Shown here: positions 14,484 through 23,221 of the stretch, one piece after another | How the letters are laid out: each line of letters opens with the position of its first letter | Numbering within the stretch: the stretch's first letter is position 1 | DNA from: DASRCB01 sp035653295 | GTDB taxonomy: Bacteria > Acidobacteriota > Terriglobia > Bryobacterales > Bryobacteraceae | Assembly (NCBI GenBank): GCA_035653295.1 | Contig: DASRCB010000367.1 | Span: 1-29,208 of the forward strand | DNA: 29,208 bases | Reading direction: 5' to 3' | Notes under the pieces: generated by a model | The model's database searches: none | The model's input: the letters and a program-made list of their open reading frames with translations, nothing else | What the model was told of the DNA's origin: nothing | Made by a program: the position numbers and the translations under genes

Positions 14484-17207
14484 ATGAGTTTGAATTTGAA
14501 ATCTCTGGTCGGGAAACTGAACGAAACCACGCGCCGCGCGCTGGAGGCCGCCGCCGGATTGTGCGTGACGCGCACGCATTATGACGTCGAGGTGGAACAC
14601 TATCTCCTGAAGCTGCTGGACGACTCCGCGTCCGACTTCTCGCGAATCTGCGAGCGTTTCGGCGTGGACACGTCACGGCTGTCTTCGGAGCTGACGCGCA
14701 GTCTGGACCGCTTGCGCTCGGGCAATGCGCGCACTCCATCGTTCAGCCCGTCGCTGGTCACCATGTTCTCCGAAGCGTGGATGATTGGCAGCATCGACTT
14801 CGGCCTGGCGCAGATTCGCAGCGGGCTGACCGTCCTGGCGCTGGCCAGCCAGTCGGAGCTGTCGCGCATGATGGGCGACGTGAGCCGCGAGTTCCGGAAG
14901 ATCGATGCCTCCGCGCTGCAGAGCGATTTCGCCGGCATCGTCGCCGGTTCGTCGGAGGAAGCTCAGGCCGCCGCGGCAGCAGCAACCGGGGCTGCCGGCC
15001 CGCAGGCTGGCCTGAAAGCCGGCGGCAAGACCCCTAACCTCGATCAGTTCACGCTCGACCTCACCGAGCGTGCGAAGACTGGCAGGATCGACCCCGTGCT
15101 GGGCCGCGACAGCGAGATCCGCCAGATCGTTGACATCCTCATGCGCCGCCGGCAGAACAATCCAATCCTCACGGGCGAGGCGGGCGTCGGCAAGACGGCC
15201 GTCGTTGAAGGATTCGCGCTCCGCGTCGCCCAGGGTGACGTGCCGCCGCCGCTGCAGAATGTCGTCGTGCGCTCCCTCGATCTCGCTTTGCTCCAGGCGG
15301 GCGCGGGTGTGAAGGGCGAATTCGAGAACCGGCTGAAGGGGCTGATCGAGGAAGTGAAGTCTTCGCCCGTGCCCATCATCCTGTTCATCGATGAGGCGCA
15401 CACCATGATTGGCGCCGGCGGCCAGGCGGGCCAGAACGACGCGGCTAACCTGCTGAAACCGGCCCTGGCCCGCGGCGAACTACGCACCATCGCGGCGACG
15501 ACGTGGTCGGAATACAAACGCTACTTCGAAAAGGATCCGGCGCTGGCTCGCCGCTTCCAGGTGGTCAAGGTGGAGGAGCCGACCGAAGTGCAGTGCATGG
15601 TCATGCTGCGCGGCGTCGTTCCAGCTCTCGAAAAGCATCACAACGTCCGCATTTTGGATGATGGGCTTGCCGCGGCCGTGCGCCTGTCGCACCGCTATCT
15701 GGCCGGGCGGCAATTGCCCGACAAAGCGGTCAGCGTTCTGGACACCGCGTGCGCCCGGCTCGCCCTGGGCCAGAGCGCGACTCCCTCGGCCATCGAGGAC
15801 GCGACCCGCCGTATCGACGACCTCAACGTGCAGGAGCGGATCCTCACGCGCGAAGCCGCGGCGGGCGCGGATCATCGCGAGCGCCTCGAAACAATCGCGG
15901 CGCAGCGGGCTGAGGTTGAAGAGAACTTGAGAGCCCTGCGTGAGCGCTGGGACAAGGAGAAAGGCCTGGTTTCGCGGCTGCGCGAGGTGCGTACCGAGCT
16001 GGAGAAGGCTGCCGGCGTGCACGCCGTTGCCGCGACCGCGAAAGAAAGCGCTGGGCAGGCCGTAGGAGCACAGGCTTCGGCCGGCGCTGCGCCGGCGCAG
16101 GCCATGTCTCCGGCGCCGGATATCACGGCGCTGCGCGCGGAACTCGAAAAACTGAACACCGAACTCGCCGCGCTGCAGGGCGAGAATCCGCTGATGCGCG
16201 TTTGCGTTGACCAGCAGATCGCCGCCGAAGTGGTCGCCGCCTGGACCGGCATCCCGGTGGGCAAGATGGTTAAAGATGAGATCGGCGCCGTGCTGCAGCT
16301 CGCCTCGCAACTCGAGAAACGTGTCATTGGTCAGACCCATGCGCTCGAAACCATCGCGCGCCGCATCGTCACGTCGAAGGCGCAGCTCGACGACCCCAAC
16401 CGGCCGGTCGGCGTCTTCATGCTCGTCGGCCCCAGCGGCGTCGGCAAAACGGAAACTGCTCTGGCGCTTTCCGACCTGCTGTACGGCGGCGAGCGCAACC
16501 TGATCACCATTAACATGTCGGAGTTCCAGGAGGCGCACACCGTTTCCACGCTGAAGGGCTCGCCTCCGGGATATGTGGGCTATGGCGAGGGCGGCGTGCT
16601 CACTGAAGCCGTGCGCCGCCGGCCCTATTCCGTGGTGCTGCTGGACGAATGCGAGAAGGCCCACCCTGACGTGCTCGAGCTGTTCTATCAGGTGTTCGAC
16701 AAGGGCATGATGGAAGATGGCGAGGGCCGGGAGATCGACTTCAAAAACACCATCCTGATCCTCACCTCCAACGCGGGCACGGACACGCTGATGAAGCTTA
16801 CCGCCGATCCCGAGACCATGCCGCTGGCCGACGGTTTGGTGAAGGCGCTGAAGCCGGAGCTGGACAAGATCTTCAAGCCGGCGTTTCTGGGCCGCATGGT
16901 CATCGTTCCGTTCTACCCGGTGCGCGACGAGATTCTGAAGCAGATCATCGTGCTCAAGATGAACCGCATCAAGCGGCGCATTCAGGAAAACCACAAGGTG
17001 GCGCTGACCTGGGATGATGCCGTGCTGGACGAGATCGCCCGCCGCTGCACCGAGATCGAAAGCGGCGCCCGCAACATCGACAGCATTCTGACCAACACGC
17101 TGTTGCCGGACATTTCGCGCCAGATGCTCGGCCGCATGGCGGAAGGCCTGCCGGCCGAGGCGGTGCATATCAGGGTCGCGCCCGAGGGAGGCTTCGCCTA
17201 CGCCTGA
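14484..17207 (+). CDS. clpV: ClpV (TssH), sheath-disassembly AAA+ ATPase
   Basis: A 907-aa two-domain AAA+ ATPase of the ClpB/ClpV class that disassembles contracted TssB/TssC sheaths. The N-terminal Clp-N domain (~1-150) starts L-N-L-K-S-L-V-G-K-L-N and includes the H-Y-D-V-E-V-E-H-Y-L-L-K-L-L segment typical of ClpV. Walker A1 is G-E-A-G-V-G-K-T (~230) with Walker B I-L-F-I-D-E-A-H. Walker A2 is G-P-S-G-V-G-K-T (~648) with V-V-L-L-D-E-C-E-K-A-H. The middle coiled coil (~430-500) is short, as in ClpV. An Ala-rich insertion (~510-545) separates it from the second ATPase domain. It starts 24 bp after vgrG; the downstream reading frame overlaps its end. Confidence 0.96.
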   Translation: MSLNLKSLVGKLNETTRRALEAAAGLCVTRTHYDVEVEHYLLKLLDDSASDFSRICERFGVDTSRLSSELTRSLDRLRSGNARTPSFSPSLVTMFSEAWMIGSIDFGLAQIRSGLTVLALASQSELSRMMGDVSREFRKIDASALQSDFAGIVAGSSEEAQAAAAAATGAAGPQAGLKAGGKTPNLDQFTLDLTERAKTGRIDPVLGRDSEIRQIVDILMRRRQNNPILTGEAGVGKTAVVEGFALRVAQGDVPPPLQNVVVRSLDLALLQAGAGVKGEFENRLKGLIEEVKSSPVPIILFIDEAHTMIGAGGQAGQNDAANLLKPALARGELRTIAATTWSEYKRYFEKDPALARRFQVVKVEEPTEVQCMVMLRGVVPALEKHHNVRILDDGLAAAVRLSHRYLAGRQLPDKAVSVLDTACARLALGQSATPSAIEDATRRIDDLNVQERILTREAAAGADHRERLETIAAQRAEVEENLRALRERWDKEKGLVSRLREVRTELEKAAGVHAVAATAKESAGQAVGAQASAGAAPAQAMSPAPDITALRAELEKLNTELAALQGENPLMRVCVDQQIAAEVVAAWTGIPVGKMVKDEIGAVLQLASQLEKRVIGQTHALETIARRIVTSKAQLDDPNRPVGVFMLVGPSGVGKTETALALSDLLYGGERNLITINMSEFQEAHTVSTLKGSPPGYVGYGEGGVLTEAVRRRPYSVVLLDECEKAHPDVLELFYQVFDKGMMEDGEGREIDFKNTILILTSNAGTDTLMKLTADPETMPLADGLVKALKPELDKIFKPAFLGRMVIVPFYPVRDEILKQIIVLKMNRIKRRIQENHKVALTWDDAVLDEIARRCTEIESGARNIDSILTNTLLPDISRQMLGRMAEGLPAEAVHIRVAPEGGFAYA

Positions 17208-17295
17208 ACCGACGGCGCTGCAGCTCGCCGAGGATGCCGCGCTGGATGATGCGGCCCGGCAGACAGCCACGCCCGGCCTGACGCCGCGGGCGTGG

Positions 17296-17766
17296 GTGGA
17301 GCAGCTCGCGCGCAATGGCATGCATCGCGACGCAATCGCCGTTCTCGGGCAGGTGCTGCCCTCTCGCGTCGGTATTTTGTGGGCGCTGGATTCGGTGCGG
17401 CGCATTGCGCCTCCCGCCGAAGGCAGCGCCGCCGCCGCCGCGCTCCTGGCCGTAGAGGAGTGGCTGAACGATCCTAACGATGACCGCCGCCGCGCCGCCG
17501 GCGATCTGGCTTCGAAAGCCGGCTATGGCTCGCCGGCAGGATGCATCGGCCTGGCCGTGTTCCTAAGCGGCGGGAGCATGGGCCCGAAGGATTCGCCCGG
17601 GCCCGAGCCGAAACCCGGCCTGTGTGGCAGAGCGATCAGCGGCGGCATCAGCCTGGCCGTTGCCACCGACCCTCGCAACGCGCCTCAGCACCGCCGCGCC
17701 ATTCTGGACGACGGCTTCCGGCGCGCGGACCAGGCGGGGATCTGGAAAGCCACTGCGCGGGCATAA
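17296..17766 (+). CDS. DUF6931-like small T6SS-linked protein; true start unclear
   Basis: A 156-aa (minimum) hypothetical protein between clpV and tssK. The pattern resembles DUF6931-type proteins that I recall from secretion loci. A helix with D-A-I-A-V-L-G-Q-V-L-P-S-R is followed by W-A-L-D-S-V-R-R, then V-E-E-W-L-N-D-P-N-D-D-R-R-R-A-A and a second helical half (G-C-I-G-L-A-V-F-L-S-G-G-S-M-G-P). The first usable start is GTG at 17296. However, the preceding frame (L-T-P-R-A-W just before it) looks like part of the same helix and is open back to 17092 with no ATG, GTG or TTG. CTG at 17218 is a possible rare start. A GAGGGAGG ribosome-like site lies at 17184-17191, inside clpV. Function unknown; the position suggests a T6SS accessory role. 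Confidence 0.6.
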   Translation: MEQLARNGMHRDAIAVLGQVLPSRVGILWALDSVRRIAPPAEGSAAAAALLAVEEWLNDPNDDRRRAAGDLASKAGYGSPAGCIGLAVFLSGGSMGPKDSPGPEPKPGLCGRAISGGISLAVATDPRNAPQHRRAILDDGFRRADQAGIWKATARA

Positions 17767-17814
17767 GCGCGGAGTGAAACGCGGGCGCTGCCGTTATACT
17801 GAGGATTCACATTT

Positions 17815-19179
17815 ATGAAGCACGCGCACCGGGTGGTCTGGAGCAAGGGGATGTTCCTGACCCCGCAGCATTTCCAGGCGCAGGACGAGTATTTCGAAGA
17901 TCAGATCCAGTTTCGCGCGAGCGCCTCGAGTTCGGCCAACTGGGGCCTGACCGGGCTGGCCATCGACCAGGAAGCGCTGACCAATGGTGTGTTCACCGTG
18001 CGCCACTGCCGCGGCATTCTGAGCGACGGACTCACATTCAACATTCCCGAAACCGACGAGCCCCCGCCCGGTCGCGAGATTGCCCCCGCGTTTGCGCCAA
18101 CCGACCCCGAGATCGATGTCTTCCTGGCCGTCCCGGAGCAGCGCAGCCGCGGGAAGAACGTGACCGTGCCCAGCGGCCCGAATGGCCGGTCGGAAGCGGG
18201 CACGCGCTATATCGCCAGCAGCCGGCTCATTCTGGACGAAACCGGCGGCGTGGAAGAGAAGCCCATCCAGGTGGCCAACAAGAACTTTCGCCTGGTGTTC
18301 GGGGGCGAGTCGCTGGACGGAACCTCGTTCGTCCGCATCGCGCGCGTCACGCGCAGCCCCGCGGGCACTTACATCGTGCGCGGCGATTTCGTGCCTCCAG
18401 CGCTCAGCATCGATTGCAGCGACTATCTCCTGCTCATGCTGCGGCGCCTTATCGAGCTGCTCGCCGCCAAAGCCGGTTCCCTTGCCAATCTGCGCCGGCA
18501 GAAGGGCCGCAGCCTTGCCGATTTCGGCCCCGGCGATCTCGCGAACTTCTGGCTGCTGCACACGGTCAATACCTGGCTGCCCCCGCTGAAACATCTGTGG
18601 ATGGCGCGGCGGCGCCATCCGGAGTTGATGTACGTAACCATGCTGGAGCTCGCGGGCGCCCTCTGCACGTTTTCCCTCGACGAGCAGGCGCGCAGCCTCC
18701 CGGATTACGATCATGAGAACCTCGGCCGCTGCTTCACCGAGCTGGACGAGAAAATCCGCGCGCTGCTGGAAACAGCCATACCATCGCGCTGCATTGTCGT
18801 TCCGCTGGTGCTGACCGAGAAATCCATCTGGTCGGCGGAGATCAAAGAAGAGCAGTACTTCAAGAAAACGCAGTTTATGCTTTCCGTTTCGGCGCAGATG
18901 GGCGTCGATGACGTGGTGAAGCAGGCGCCCAAGCTGATGAAGGTTTCGCCGCCCGCCGAAATTCACCGCCTCATTCGTAACGCGCTGCCGGGCGTGACCC
19001 TGCGGCATGCGCCTGTGCCGCCAGCTGCTGTGCCGGTCCGTTTGGACCGCCAGTACTTCACGCTGAACCAGAGTGGAATCCTGTGGGACGGCATCGTCAA
19101 ATCCCAGCAACTGTCGGTGTTCGTGCCGGACGAGATTGCGCGTCCCGAGATGGAGCTGCTCATCGTCCTTCTGGACTGA
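17815..19179 (+). CDS. tssK: TssK (VasE/ImpJ), baseplate-to-membrane adaptor
   Basis: A 454-aa TssK protein, which trimerises and links the TssF/TssG baseplate to the TssL/TssM membrane complex. The N-terminus is diagnostic: V-V-W-S-K-G-M-F-L-T-P-Q-H-F-Q-A-Q-D. The interior helical segment F-W-L-L-H-T-V-N-T-W-L-P-P-L follows, then P-E-L-M-Y-V-T-M-L-E-L-A-G-A-L, and the C-terminal domain carries P-G-V-T-L-R-H. Length is normal (~440-450). GAGGA at 17801-17805 lies 9 nt before the ATG. The TGA stop overlaps the ATG of the next gene by one base. Confidence 0.95.
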   Translation: MKHAHRVVWSKGMFLTPQHFQAQDEYFEDQIQFRASASSSANWGLTGLAIDQEALTNGVFTVRHCRGILSDGLTFNIPETDEPPPGREIAPAFAPTDPEIDVFLAVPEQRSRGKNVTVPSGPNGRSEAGTRYIASSRLILDETGGVEEKPIQVANKNFRLVFGGESLDGTSFVRIARVTRSPAGTYIVRGDFVPPALSIDCSDYLLLMLRRLIELLAAKAGSLANLRRQKGRSLADFGPGDLANFWLLHTVNTWLPPLKHLWMARRRHPELMYVTMLELAGALCTFSLDEQARSLPDYDHENLGRCFTELDEKIRALLETAIPSRCIVVPLVLTEKSIWSAEIKEEQYFKKTQFMLSVSAQMGVDDVVKQAPKLMKVSPPAEIHRLIRNALPGVTLRHAPVPPAAVPVRLDRQYFTLNQSGILWDGIVKSQQLSVFVPDEIARPEMELLIVLLD

Positions 19180-20519
19180 TGCCGCGGCCTGGAACCGGCG
19201 CGCGCCTGTTCCTGGCGGCGCTGGTCATCTATGCCGCGTGCCCGCCGTTCACATCTTACGATTCCTACTACACGGTTCCCACCGCACTGGCCTTAATCCA
19301 TCACGGCACGACTGCGGTGGATGCCTGGGTGCCGTCCGCGCCGCCGGTTTCGTATTACGCCCTTGAATGCGTCCCTCCGCATGGCCCCGCCATCCCTTAC
19401 GCCGATGCCGCCGGCTGCCCCGGCGGACACTGGTACAACTTCTATCCCGTCGCCGTCGGCGTCATCGCTGCTCCGCTGGTGCTCCTCATCCAGGCCGCGA
19501 CCACGGCAACGGGCGCCTTGGTTGCCGGGCCGGTGCATCACATTCCGCAGCCCATAATCGCAGCTTTCCTTTCCGGCGACCTGGTCGGAGGACACGCCCT
19601 GGTGGAACTATGCTGCGCGGCGCTGTTCGGCGCGCTCGCGGTCTGGGTGCAGTACCGGATCGCCTCCCTGTTTCTCGATTCGCGGCAGGCGGTCTGCCTG
19701 ACCCTGCTGTTTGCGTTCGGGACCGCGGAGTGGTCCATCGCCAGCCGAAATCTCTTCCAGCATGGGCTCAGCGAACTGCTGCTCAGCATCGCTCTCTACA
19801 TCGCGCTGCTGGCGAGGGAGCGGGATTCCGGCCTGATTCGGCTTGCTGCTCTCCCCCTGGCCCTGGCCTTCACGGTGCGGCCGTCGAATGCTGTCTCCGT
19901 GGCTGCATTCACGCTTTACGTTGCCGTCCATTGCCGGCGCTGGCTACTGCAATTCATTCTTGCCGCGCTGCCCATTGCTGTCCTGTTTTTCTCGTACAAT
20001 CTGACATCGCGCCACGCGCTGCTGCCCCGGTATTTCTACGCGGGCCCGGAGCGCTATCCCGCACTTCTCGGACTCGCAATGCATCTGATCAGCCCGTCGC
20101 GCGGTTTGCTGGTCTTCGCACCCGTGTTCGTCTTCTCCATCGCCGGGATGGTCCTGGCGTGGCGCAAACGATGGCTGTTCCCGCTGAGCCCGTACCTGAT
20201 TGCCATCGTCGTGCTGCACACCGCCCTGATCGCGTCGGTATGGGAAGGTCACTGCTACGGACCGCGTTACTTCGCCGACATTACCCACCTGTTCACGTTC
20301 TTTCTCGTTCCCGTGATGCTGTACTGGACACACCAGCAGGTGCGGTTTCGCGCCGCGCTGGCTGGATTCTTTTTGATCGCGGCGGCCTGGGGCGTCTTTA
20401 CGAACGCGCGAGGAGCCACGTCCATCGCCGCCAACCAGTGGCGCGCCATACCCGCGACGCCGGACGCAAAGGCCCGCGTTTGGGACTGGAGGGACCCGCA
20501 GTTCCTGCGAGGATTGTAG
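19179..20519 (+). CDS. Polytopic membrane protein, GT-C glycosyltransferase-like
   Basis: A 447-aa protein with about ten hydrophobic segments. The first-loop acidic region (F-T-S-Y-D-S-Y-Y) follows the first membrane helix, as in GT-C enzymes (ArnT/PMT/GT39-like). The R-G-L-L-V-F-A-P-V-F and C-Y-G-P-R-Y-F segments are typical of a family of uncharacterised GT-C-like membrane proteins, which would transfer a sugar from a lipid-linked donor on the periplasmic side. Start choice: the frame extends upstream to 19083, but the ATG at 19179 overlaps the tssK stop (TGATG) and places the first membrane helix right after a short basic N-terminus. It ends 5 bp before the convergent TolQ-like gene. A T6SS role is possible only by position; donor and acceptor cannot be read from sequence. 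Confidence 0.7.
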   Translation: MPRPGTGARLFLAALVIYAACPPFTSYDSYYTVPTALALIHHGTTAVDAWVPSAPPVSYYALECVPPHGPAIPYADAAGCPGGHWYNFYPVAVGVIAAPLVLLIQAATTATGALVAGPVHHIPQPIIAAFLSGDLVGGHALVELCCAALFGALAVWVQYRIASLFLDSRQAVCLTLLFAFGTAEWSIASRNLFQHGLSELLLSIALYIALLARERDSGLIRLAALPLALAFTVRPSNAVSVAAFTLYVAVHCRRWLLQFILAALPIAVLFFSYNLTSRHALLPRYFYAGPERYPALLGLAMHLISPSRGLLVFAPVFVFSIAGMVLAWRKRWLFPLSPYLIAIVVLHTALIASVWEGHCYGPRYFADITHLFTFFLVPVMLYWTHQQVRFRAALAGFFLIAAAWGVFTNARGATSIAANQWRAIPATPDAKARVWDWRDPQFLRGL

Positions 20520-20524
20520 ATGAA

Positions 20525-21655
20525 TTAGTCGGCTGCCGCGGACGAAGCCTTCGGTTTCGCCTGCACGCGCACGCGGATCGACAGTGGCTGGCCGGCTTCG
20601 TCAGCCTGACGGCGCAGGTTCTCCGCCACTCGATCGAGAAACGGTCGCAGCGCGCGCACGCTGTCCCGTAGTTCTTCCAGACTCGCCCGCAACTCCTCGG
20701 CGCGATGCATGTTCACCAATGCAGGCGCTCCAGCCGCGGCAGGCGTCCCCACCGAAGAAACCGCCGGCGCGTACTGTGCCGTTACCGATGCAGCCGATTC
20801 CACGGCCGCGACGGCCGCGGGCGCCTCCGGACGAGCACTCAGTGTTTTTTCAATGCTTTCCAGTTTTTCGGTAATTGCGAGATTGACCGCCCTGTCTTGC
20901 TCCACCAGTTGCCGCAGCAGCGGCACGGTTTCATCCTCCGGCTTGGTGAGCATTCCGGGCAGCAGGCGCGTGCGGCAGAAATCGTCGATGGTCTGCAGCA
21001 CTGCGCGTTCCCGCTGCTGGATAACCAGCATCAGCGCCATCACGACCACCGCCATCAGCAGGGCCGCCATGGTTACTTCAAACGAGCCCCCCACGCTCGC
21101 AGCCGCCCCCACCAGTGCGTTGCGGATATCCTCCACCTCGCGGCCTGCGGAAAGCATCAGCGCCGCGAACGCGCGCGCCGCCTGCCCAATGCTCATCATC
21201 GTGCCAATCAGTCCGATAACCGGGATCGCCCAGAGAAACACGCGTACCGGCGCGTACTCGGAATCGAGCTGCGCCTGAGCGGCTTCGGCTTCAGCACGCA
21301 GCAGGTCCGCCGTGGAGAGCGGATCGCCCGAAGATCGGAACTGCGCAACCGCGCGCTGTGCGCGATCCGTCAGCATTGCGTCCGCGCTCTTCACGTTCCA
21401 GTCGCCGTCGATCGAAGCTGCGGCGATACCACGTTCGCGCGCGCGGCTCGCCCTCCATCGCGTGAACAGAATCGCCACCGCCCAGAACGCCAGCAGCAGG
21501 CACACGAACAGACTCCAGTTGTCGAACAGCCGGTCTCCAAAGCCGACCGCGCGAGCCGTGGCGCGGGGCACGGCGATGAGCATCAGAAAAACGGCAGCGG
21601 ACAGGGCCACCGCGGAAACAGCCTGGACAGCGGCGGTTCGTGACGATTGAATCAT
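20525..21655 (-). CDS. MotA/TolQ/ExbB-type proton-channel protein (second channel protein of the module)
   Basis: A 376-aa membrane protein with helices at about 10-30, 48-66, 138-160 and 190-213. The third carries the TolQ/MotA signature W-A-I-P-V-I-G-L-I-G-T-M-M-S-I-G-Q-A. The fourth follows an A-A-A-S-V-G-G-S-F-E-V-T segment. The region after the last helix is a long Ala/Glu-rich, partly coiled tail (~215-376) with a variable linker near 280-320. Such proteins form the stator ring that conducts ions around MotB/OmpA- or TolR-like partners. It is the third gene of a minus-strand operon, 7 bp after the OmpA-like gene. It is clearly different in sequence and layout from the ZorA/MotA-like protein two genes upstream, so the module has two distinct channel-type subunits for one OmpA-type partner. 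Confidence 0.82.
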   Translation of the reverse strand: MIQSSRTAAVQAVSAVALSAAVFLMLIAVPRATARAVGFGDRLFDNWSLFVCLLLAFWAVAILFTRWRASRARERGIAAASIDGDWNVKSADAMLTDRAQRAVAQFRSSGDPLSTADLLRAEAEAAQAQLDSEYAPVRVFLWAIPVIGLIGTMMSIGQAARAFAALMLSAGREVEDIRNALVGAAASVGGSFEVTMAALLMAVVVMALMLVIQQRERAVLQTIDDFCRTRLLPGMLTKPEDETVPLLRQLVEQDRAVNLAITEKLESIEKTLSARPEAPAAVAAVESAASVTAQYAPAVSSVGTPAAAGAPALVNMHRAEELRASLEELRDSVRALRPFLDRVAENLRRQADEAGQPLSIRVRVQAKPKASSAAAD

Positions 21656-21662
21656 AGGCTAC

Positions 21663-22340
21663 TCAGTTCTGGATGGCCCCGGCCACGCTGGCCGCAATGG
21701 GCCGCGCGGCATCAGGCTTCACGCGGATGCGCAGCTCGACGCGCCGGTTCTCCGGGCTGTACAGGTCTCGCGTATTCAGCGGGTGCGCGTCGCCTCTGCC
21801 GGTTGCGGAGAGCAGATCGAGAAAGCAGCCGCGGTACTGGTCCCCAAGAATGTCCAGCGTTTCCGAAACCACCGACATCGAACGCTGCTGGCTCAGTTTC
21901 AGGTTCTCCTGCTTGTTCTCTCGTTCGCTCAGACCGAAGCCCTTCTGGTCGGAATGCCCTTCCACCACAATGGTGTCGATCCGATTCCGAATATCTCCGC
22001 GGCACATCAGCGAGGCCAGCTGCGGCATGCGCTCGCGCAGGTACTGCCGGCCCTGCGGCGACAGGTCCGCGCCGCCCTGCTCCGCCTTCGCCTCCTTGAA
22101 GCTCATCAGTTCCTGGGGAATGCCCACCACCAGCACATCGCCATCGCGCCGCAGCTTCTCCCCGTGCAGGAAAAACTGGCTGTGCTCCATCTGCGACATC
22201 ACGTAGTTGATGGACCGCTCCGTGCGCGTCGCCTGATGATTCAGCTTCGCCACCAGCAGCAGGATGAAAATGACCATCAACGAGATCATCAGATCCGTAA
22301 GCGAGCTGGAGAGATGATCCGTTCCGCCGCGGCGCTTCAT
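21663..22340 (-). CDS. MotB/ZorB-like OmpA-domain membrane protein
   Basis: A 225-aa protein with one N-terminal membrane helix (~17-36, L-M-I-S-L-M-V-I-F-I-L-L-L-V). It is preceded by S-S-L-T-D, whose Asp16 occupies the position of the ion-binding aspartate of MotB/ZorB proteins. A periplasmic OmpA-like peptidoglycan-binding domain follows, with V-E-G-H-S-D (126-131), L-S-Q-Q-R-S-M-S-V (149-157) and N-R-R-V-E-L-R-I (198-205). Start choice: the frame continues upstream to 22808, but the ATG at 22340 shares ATGA with the stop of the upstream gene and places the helix at residue 17. Together with the adjacent channel proteins it should form an ion-driven stator anchored to the cell wall. Confidence 0.85.
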   Translation of the reverse strand: MKRRGGTDHLSSSLTDLMISLMVIFILLLVAKLNHQATRTERSINYVMSQMEHSQFFLHGEKLRRDGDVLVVGIPQELMSFKEAKAEQGGADLSPQGRQYLRERMPQLASLMCRGDIRNRIDTIVVEGHSDQKGFGLSERENKQENLKLSQQRSMSVVSETLDILGDQYRGCFLDLLSATGRGDAHPLNTRDLYSPENRRVELRIRVKPDAARPIAASVAGAIQN

Positions 22341-23221
22341 TGCAGTAATTGCCGGATTCCCCGATCGAGCGCCGAGCCCAGCTGATCGAGCTTGTCCGCG
22401 AACTGCTCCACGTCCGCCGCCACCGCCTCCGCCACCCTCGGAACGGTATCGTTGCTGGCCGACAGCATGCCCCGCATGGCCAGAATCTCGTCTTCGATAT
22501 TGGCCAGCGCCGCAGCCTGCCGCGTCGCGATCTGCTGCAGTTCCAGTTGCATGCGCGCCGGGTTCATGGTCGGGATCAGATGGGATACCGCGTCCACCAA
22601 ATCCTCGTAAGCGTGCGTCAGCCGGCGCTCGCACCATTTCCGCTCGGTCGTCAGGAACACCATGCTCAACAGCAGCCCAACGATCGAGGTAAGAAATTTG
22701 CCCGAAAGTCCCTCGATCAATTCCTTGATTCCGACCACCGTCTCGGTGTCGTTGACCACCGTAACGCGCAGGCTTGTGAGCGCCACCAGAATTGCTATGA
22801 AGGTGCACGCCAGTCCGAGCCCGGTGAGAATGCCGGGAACGGATTCATGGAAGCCGGCGTGGTAATAGCGCTCTGAGACACTCTCCTCGCGCAGGATCTC
22901 GCGCGCAGACGCGCCCAGGTACCACCCCTCCCGGCCGTTCGGGTCGGGGTAGCTCAGCATATTGTCTTCGATCCTCCGCCACCAGCCCCGCATCGGCTGC
23001 GCCAGCGCGGCGGCCTTTTCGTGAAGCGCCGAAACCGTTTCCGAATCGAGCCCCATTCGGCGCGAACTGCTCTCGTCGGGACTGACCGAGCGAAGAACCG
23101 AATCCAGCTTGCGCAGCGCGGCTTTCGTGCGCGAAGCTTCGGTCAGCATGCGCGCAAGGAAGATCGCAAACAAAACGATCAGCCCGGCGCACGCTATAAG
23201 AATGGGAACAGGAATACTCAT
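22337..23221 (-). CDS. ZorA/MotA-like channel protein
   Basis: A 294-aa membrane protein with helices at ~4-24, 128-151 and 174-192. The second helix segment V-P-G-I-L-T-G-L-G-L-A-C-T-F-I-A and the third, L-S-G-K-F-L-T-S-I-V-G-L-L-L-S, resemble ZorA of Zorya anti-phage systems and MotA-family stators. The C-terminal ~100 residues form amphipathic helices with coiled-coil potential, but are much shorter than the long ZorA tail. Start choice: the frame can begin at 23326, but ATG 23221 with GGAG 6 nt upstream places a membrane helix directly at the N-terminus. It is the first gene of the minus-strand operon and overlaps the OmpA-like gene by 4 bp. The Zorya resemblance concerns architecture only: no zorC/D/E-type gene is beside it. 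Confidence 0.78.
   Translation of the reverse strand: MSIPVPILIACAGLIVLFAIFLARMLTEASRTKAALRKLDSVLRSVSPDESSSRRMGLDSETVSALHEKAAALAQPMRGWWRRIEDNMLSYPDPNGREGWYLGASAREILREESVSERYYHAGFHESVPGILTGLGLACTFIAILVALTSLRVTVVNDTETVVGIKELIEGLSGKFLTSIVGLLLSMVFLTTERKWCERRLTHAYEDLVDAVSHLIPTMNPARMQLELQQIATRQAAALANIEDEILAMRGMLSASNDTVPRVAEAVAADVEQFADKLDQLGSALDRGIRQLLQ

Noticed and set aside
11886..14600. Very long minus-strand open frame (904 codons) opposite tssG/vgrG
   Set aside because: It is antisense to confidently identified TssG and VgrG, has low-complexity composition typical of high-GC shadow frames, and shows no domain. The same applies to long antisense frames at 370-1863, 4493-6055, 5965-7929 and 15480-17405.
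17795..17800. TATACT just before tssK as a promoter -10 element
   Set aside because: No recognisable -35 lies 15-18 bp upstream, and transcription from it would start about 8 nt before the ATG, removing the GAGGA ribosome site at 17801-17805.
22341..22808. N-terminal extension of the OmpA-like protein upstream of 22340
   Set aside because: The extension is Gly/Arg-rich, overlaps the ZorA-like gene in another frame, and would bury the membrane helix deep in the protein. ATG 22340 with the ATGA overlap is a better start.
22337..23221. Calling the channel/OmpA genes a Zorya defence system
   Set aside because: ZorA-like and ZorB-like features are visible, but no ZorC/ZorD or ZorE gene is adjacent, the ZorA-like tail is short, and an extra TolQ-like gene is present. 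Only a resemblance is claimed.
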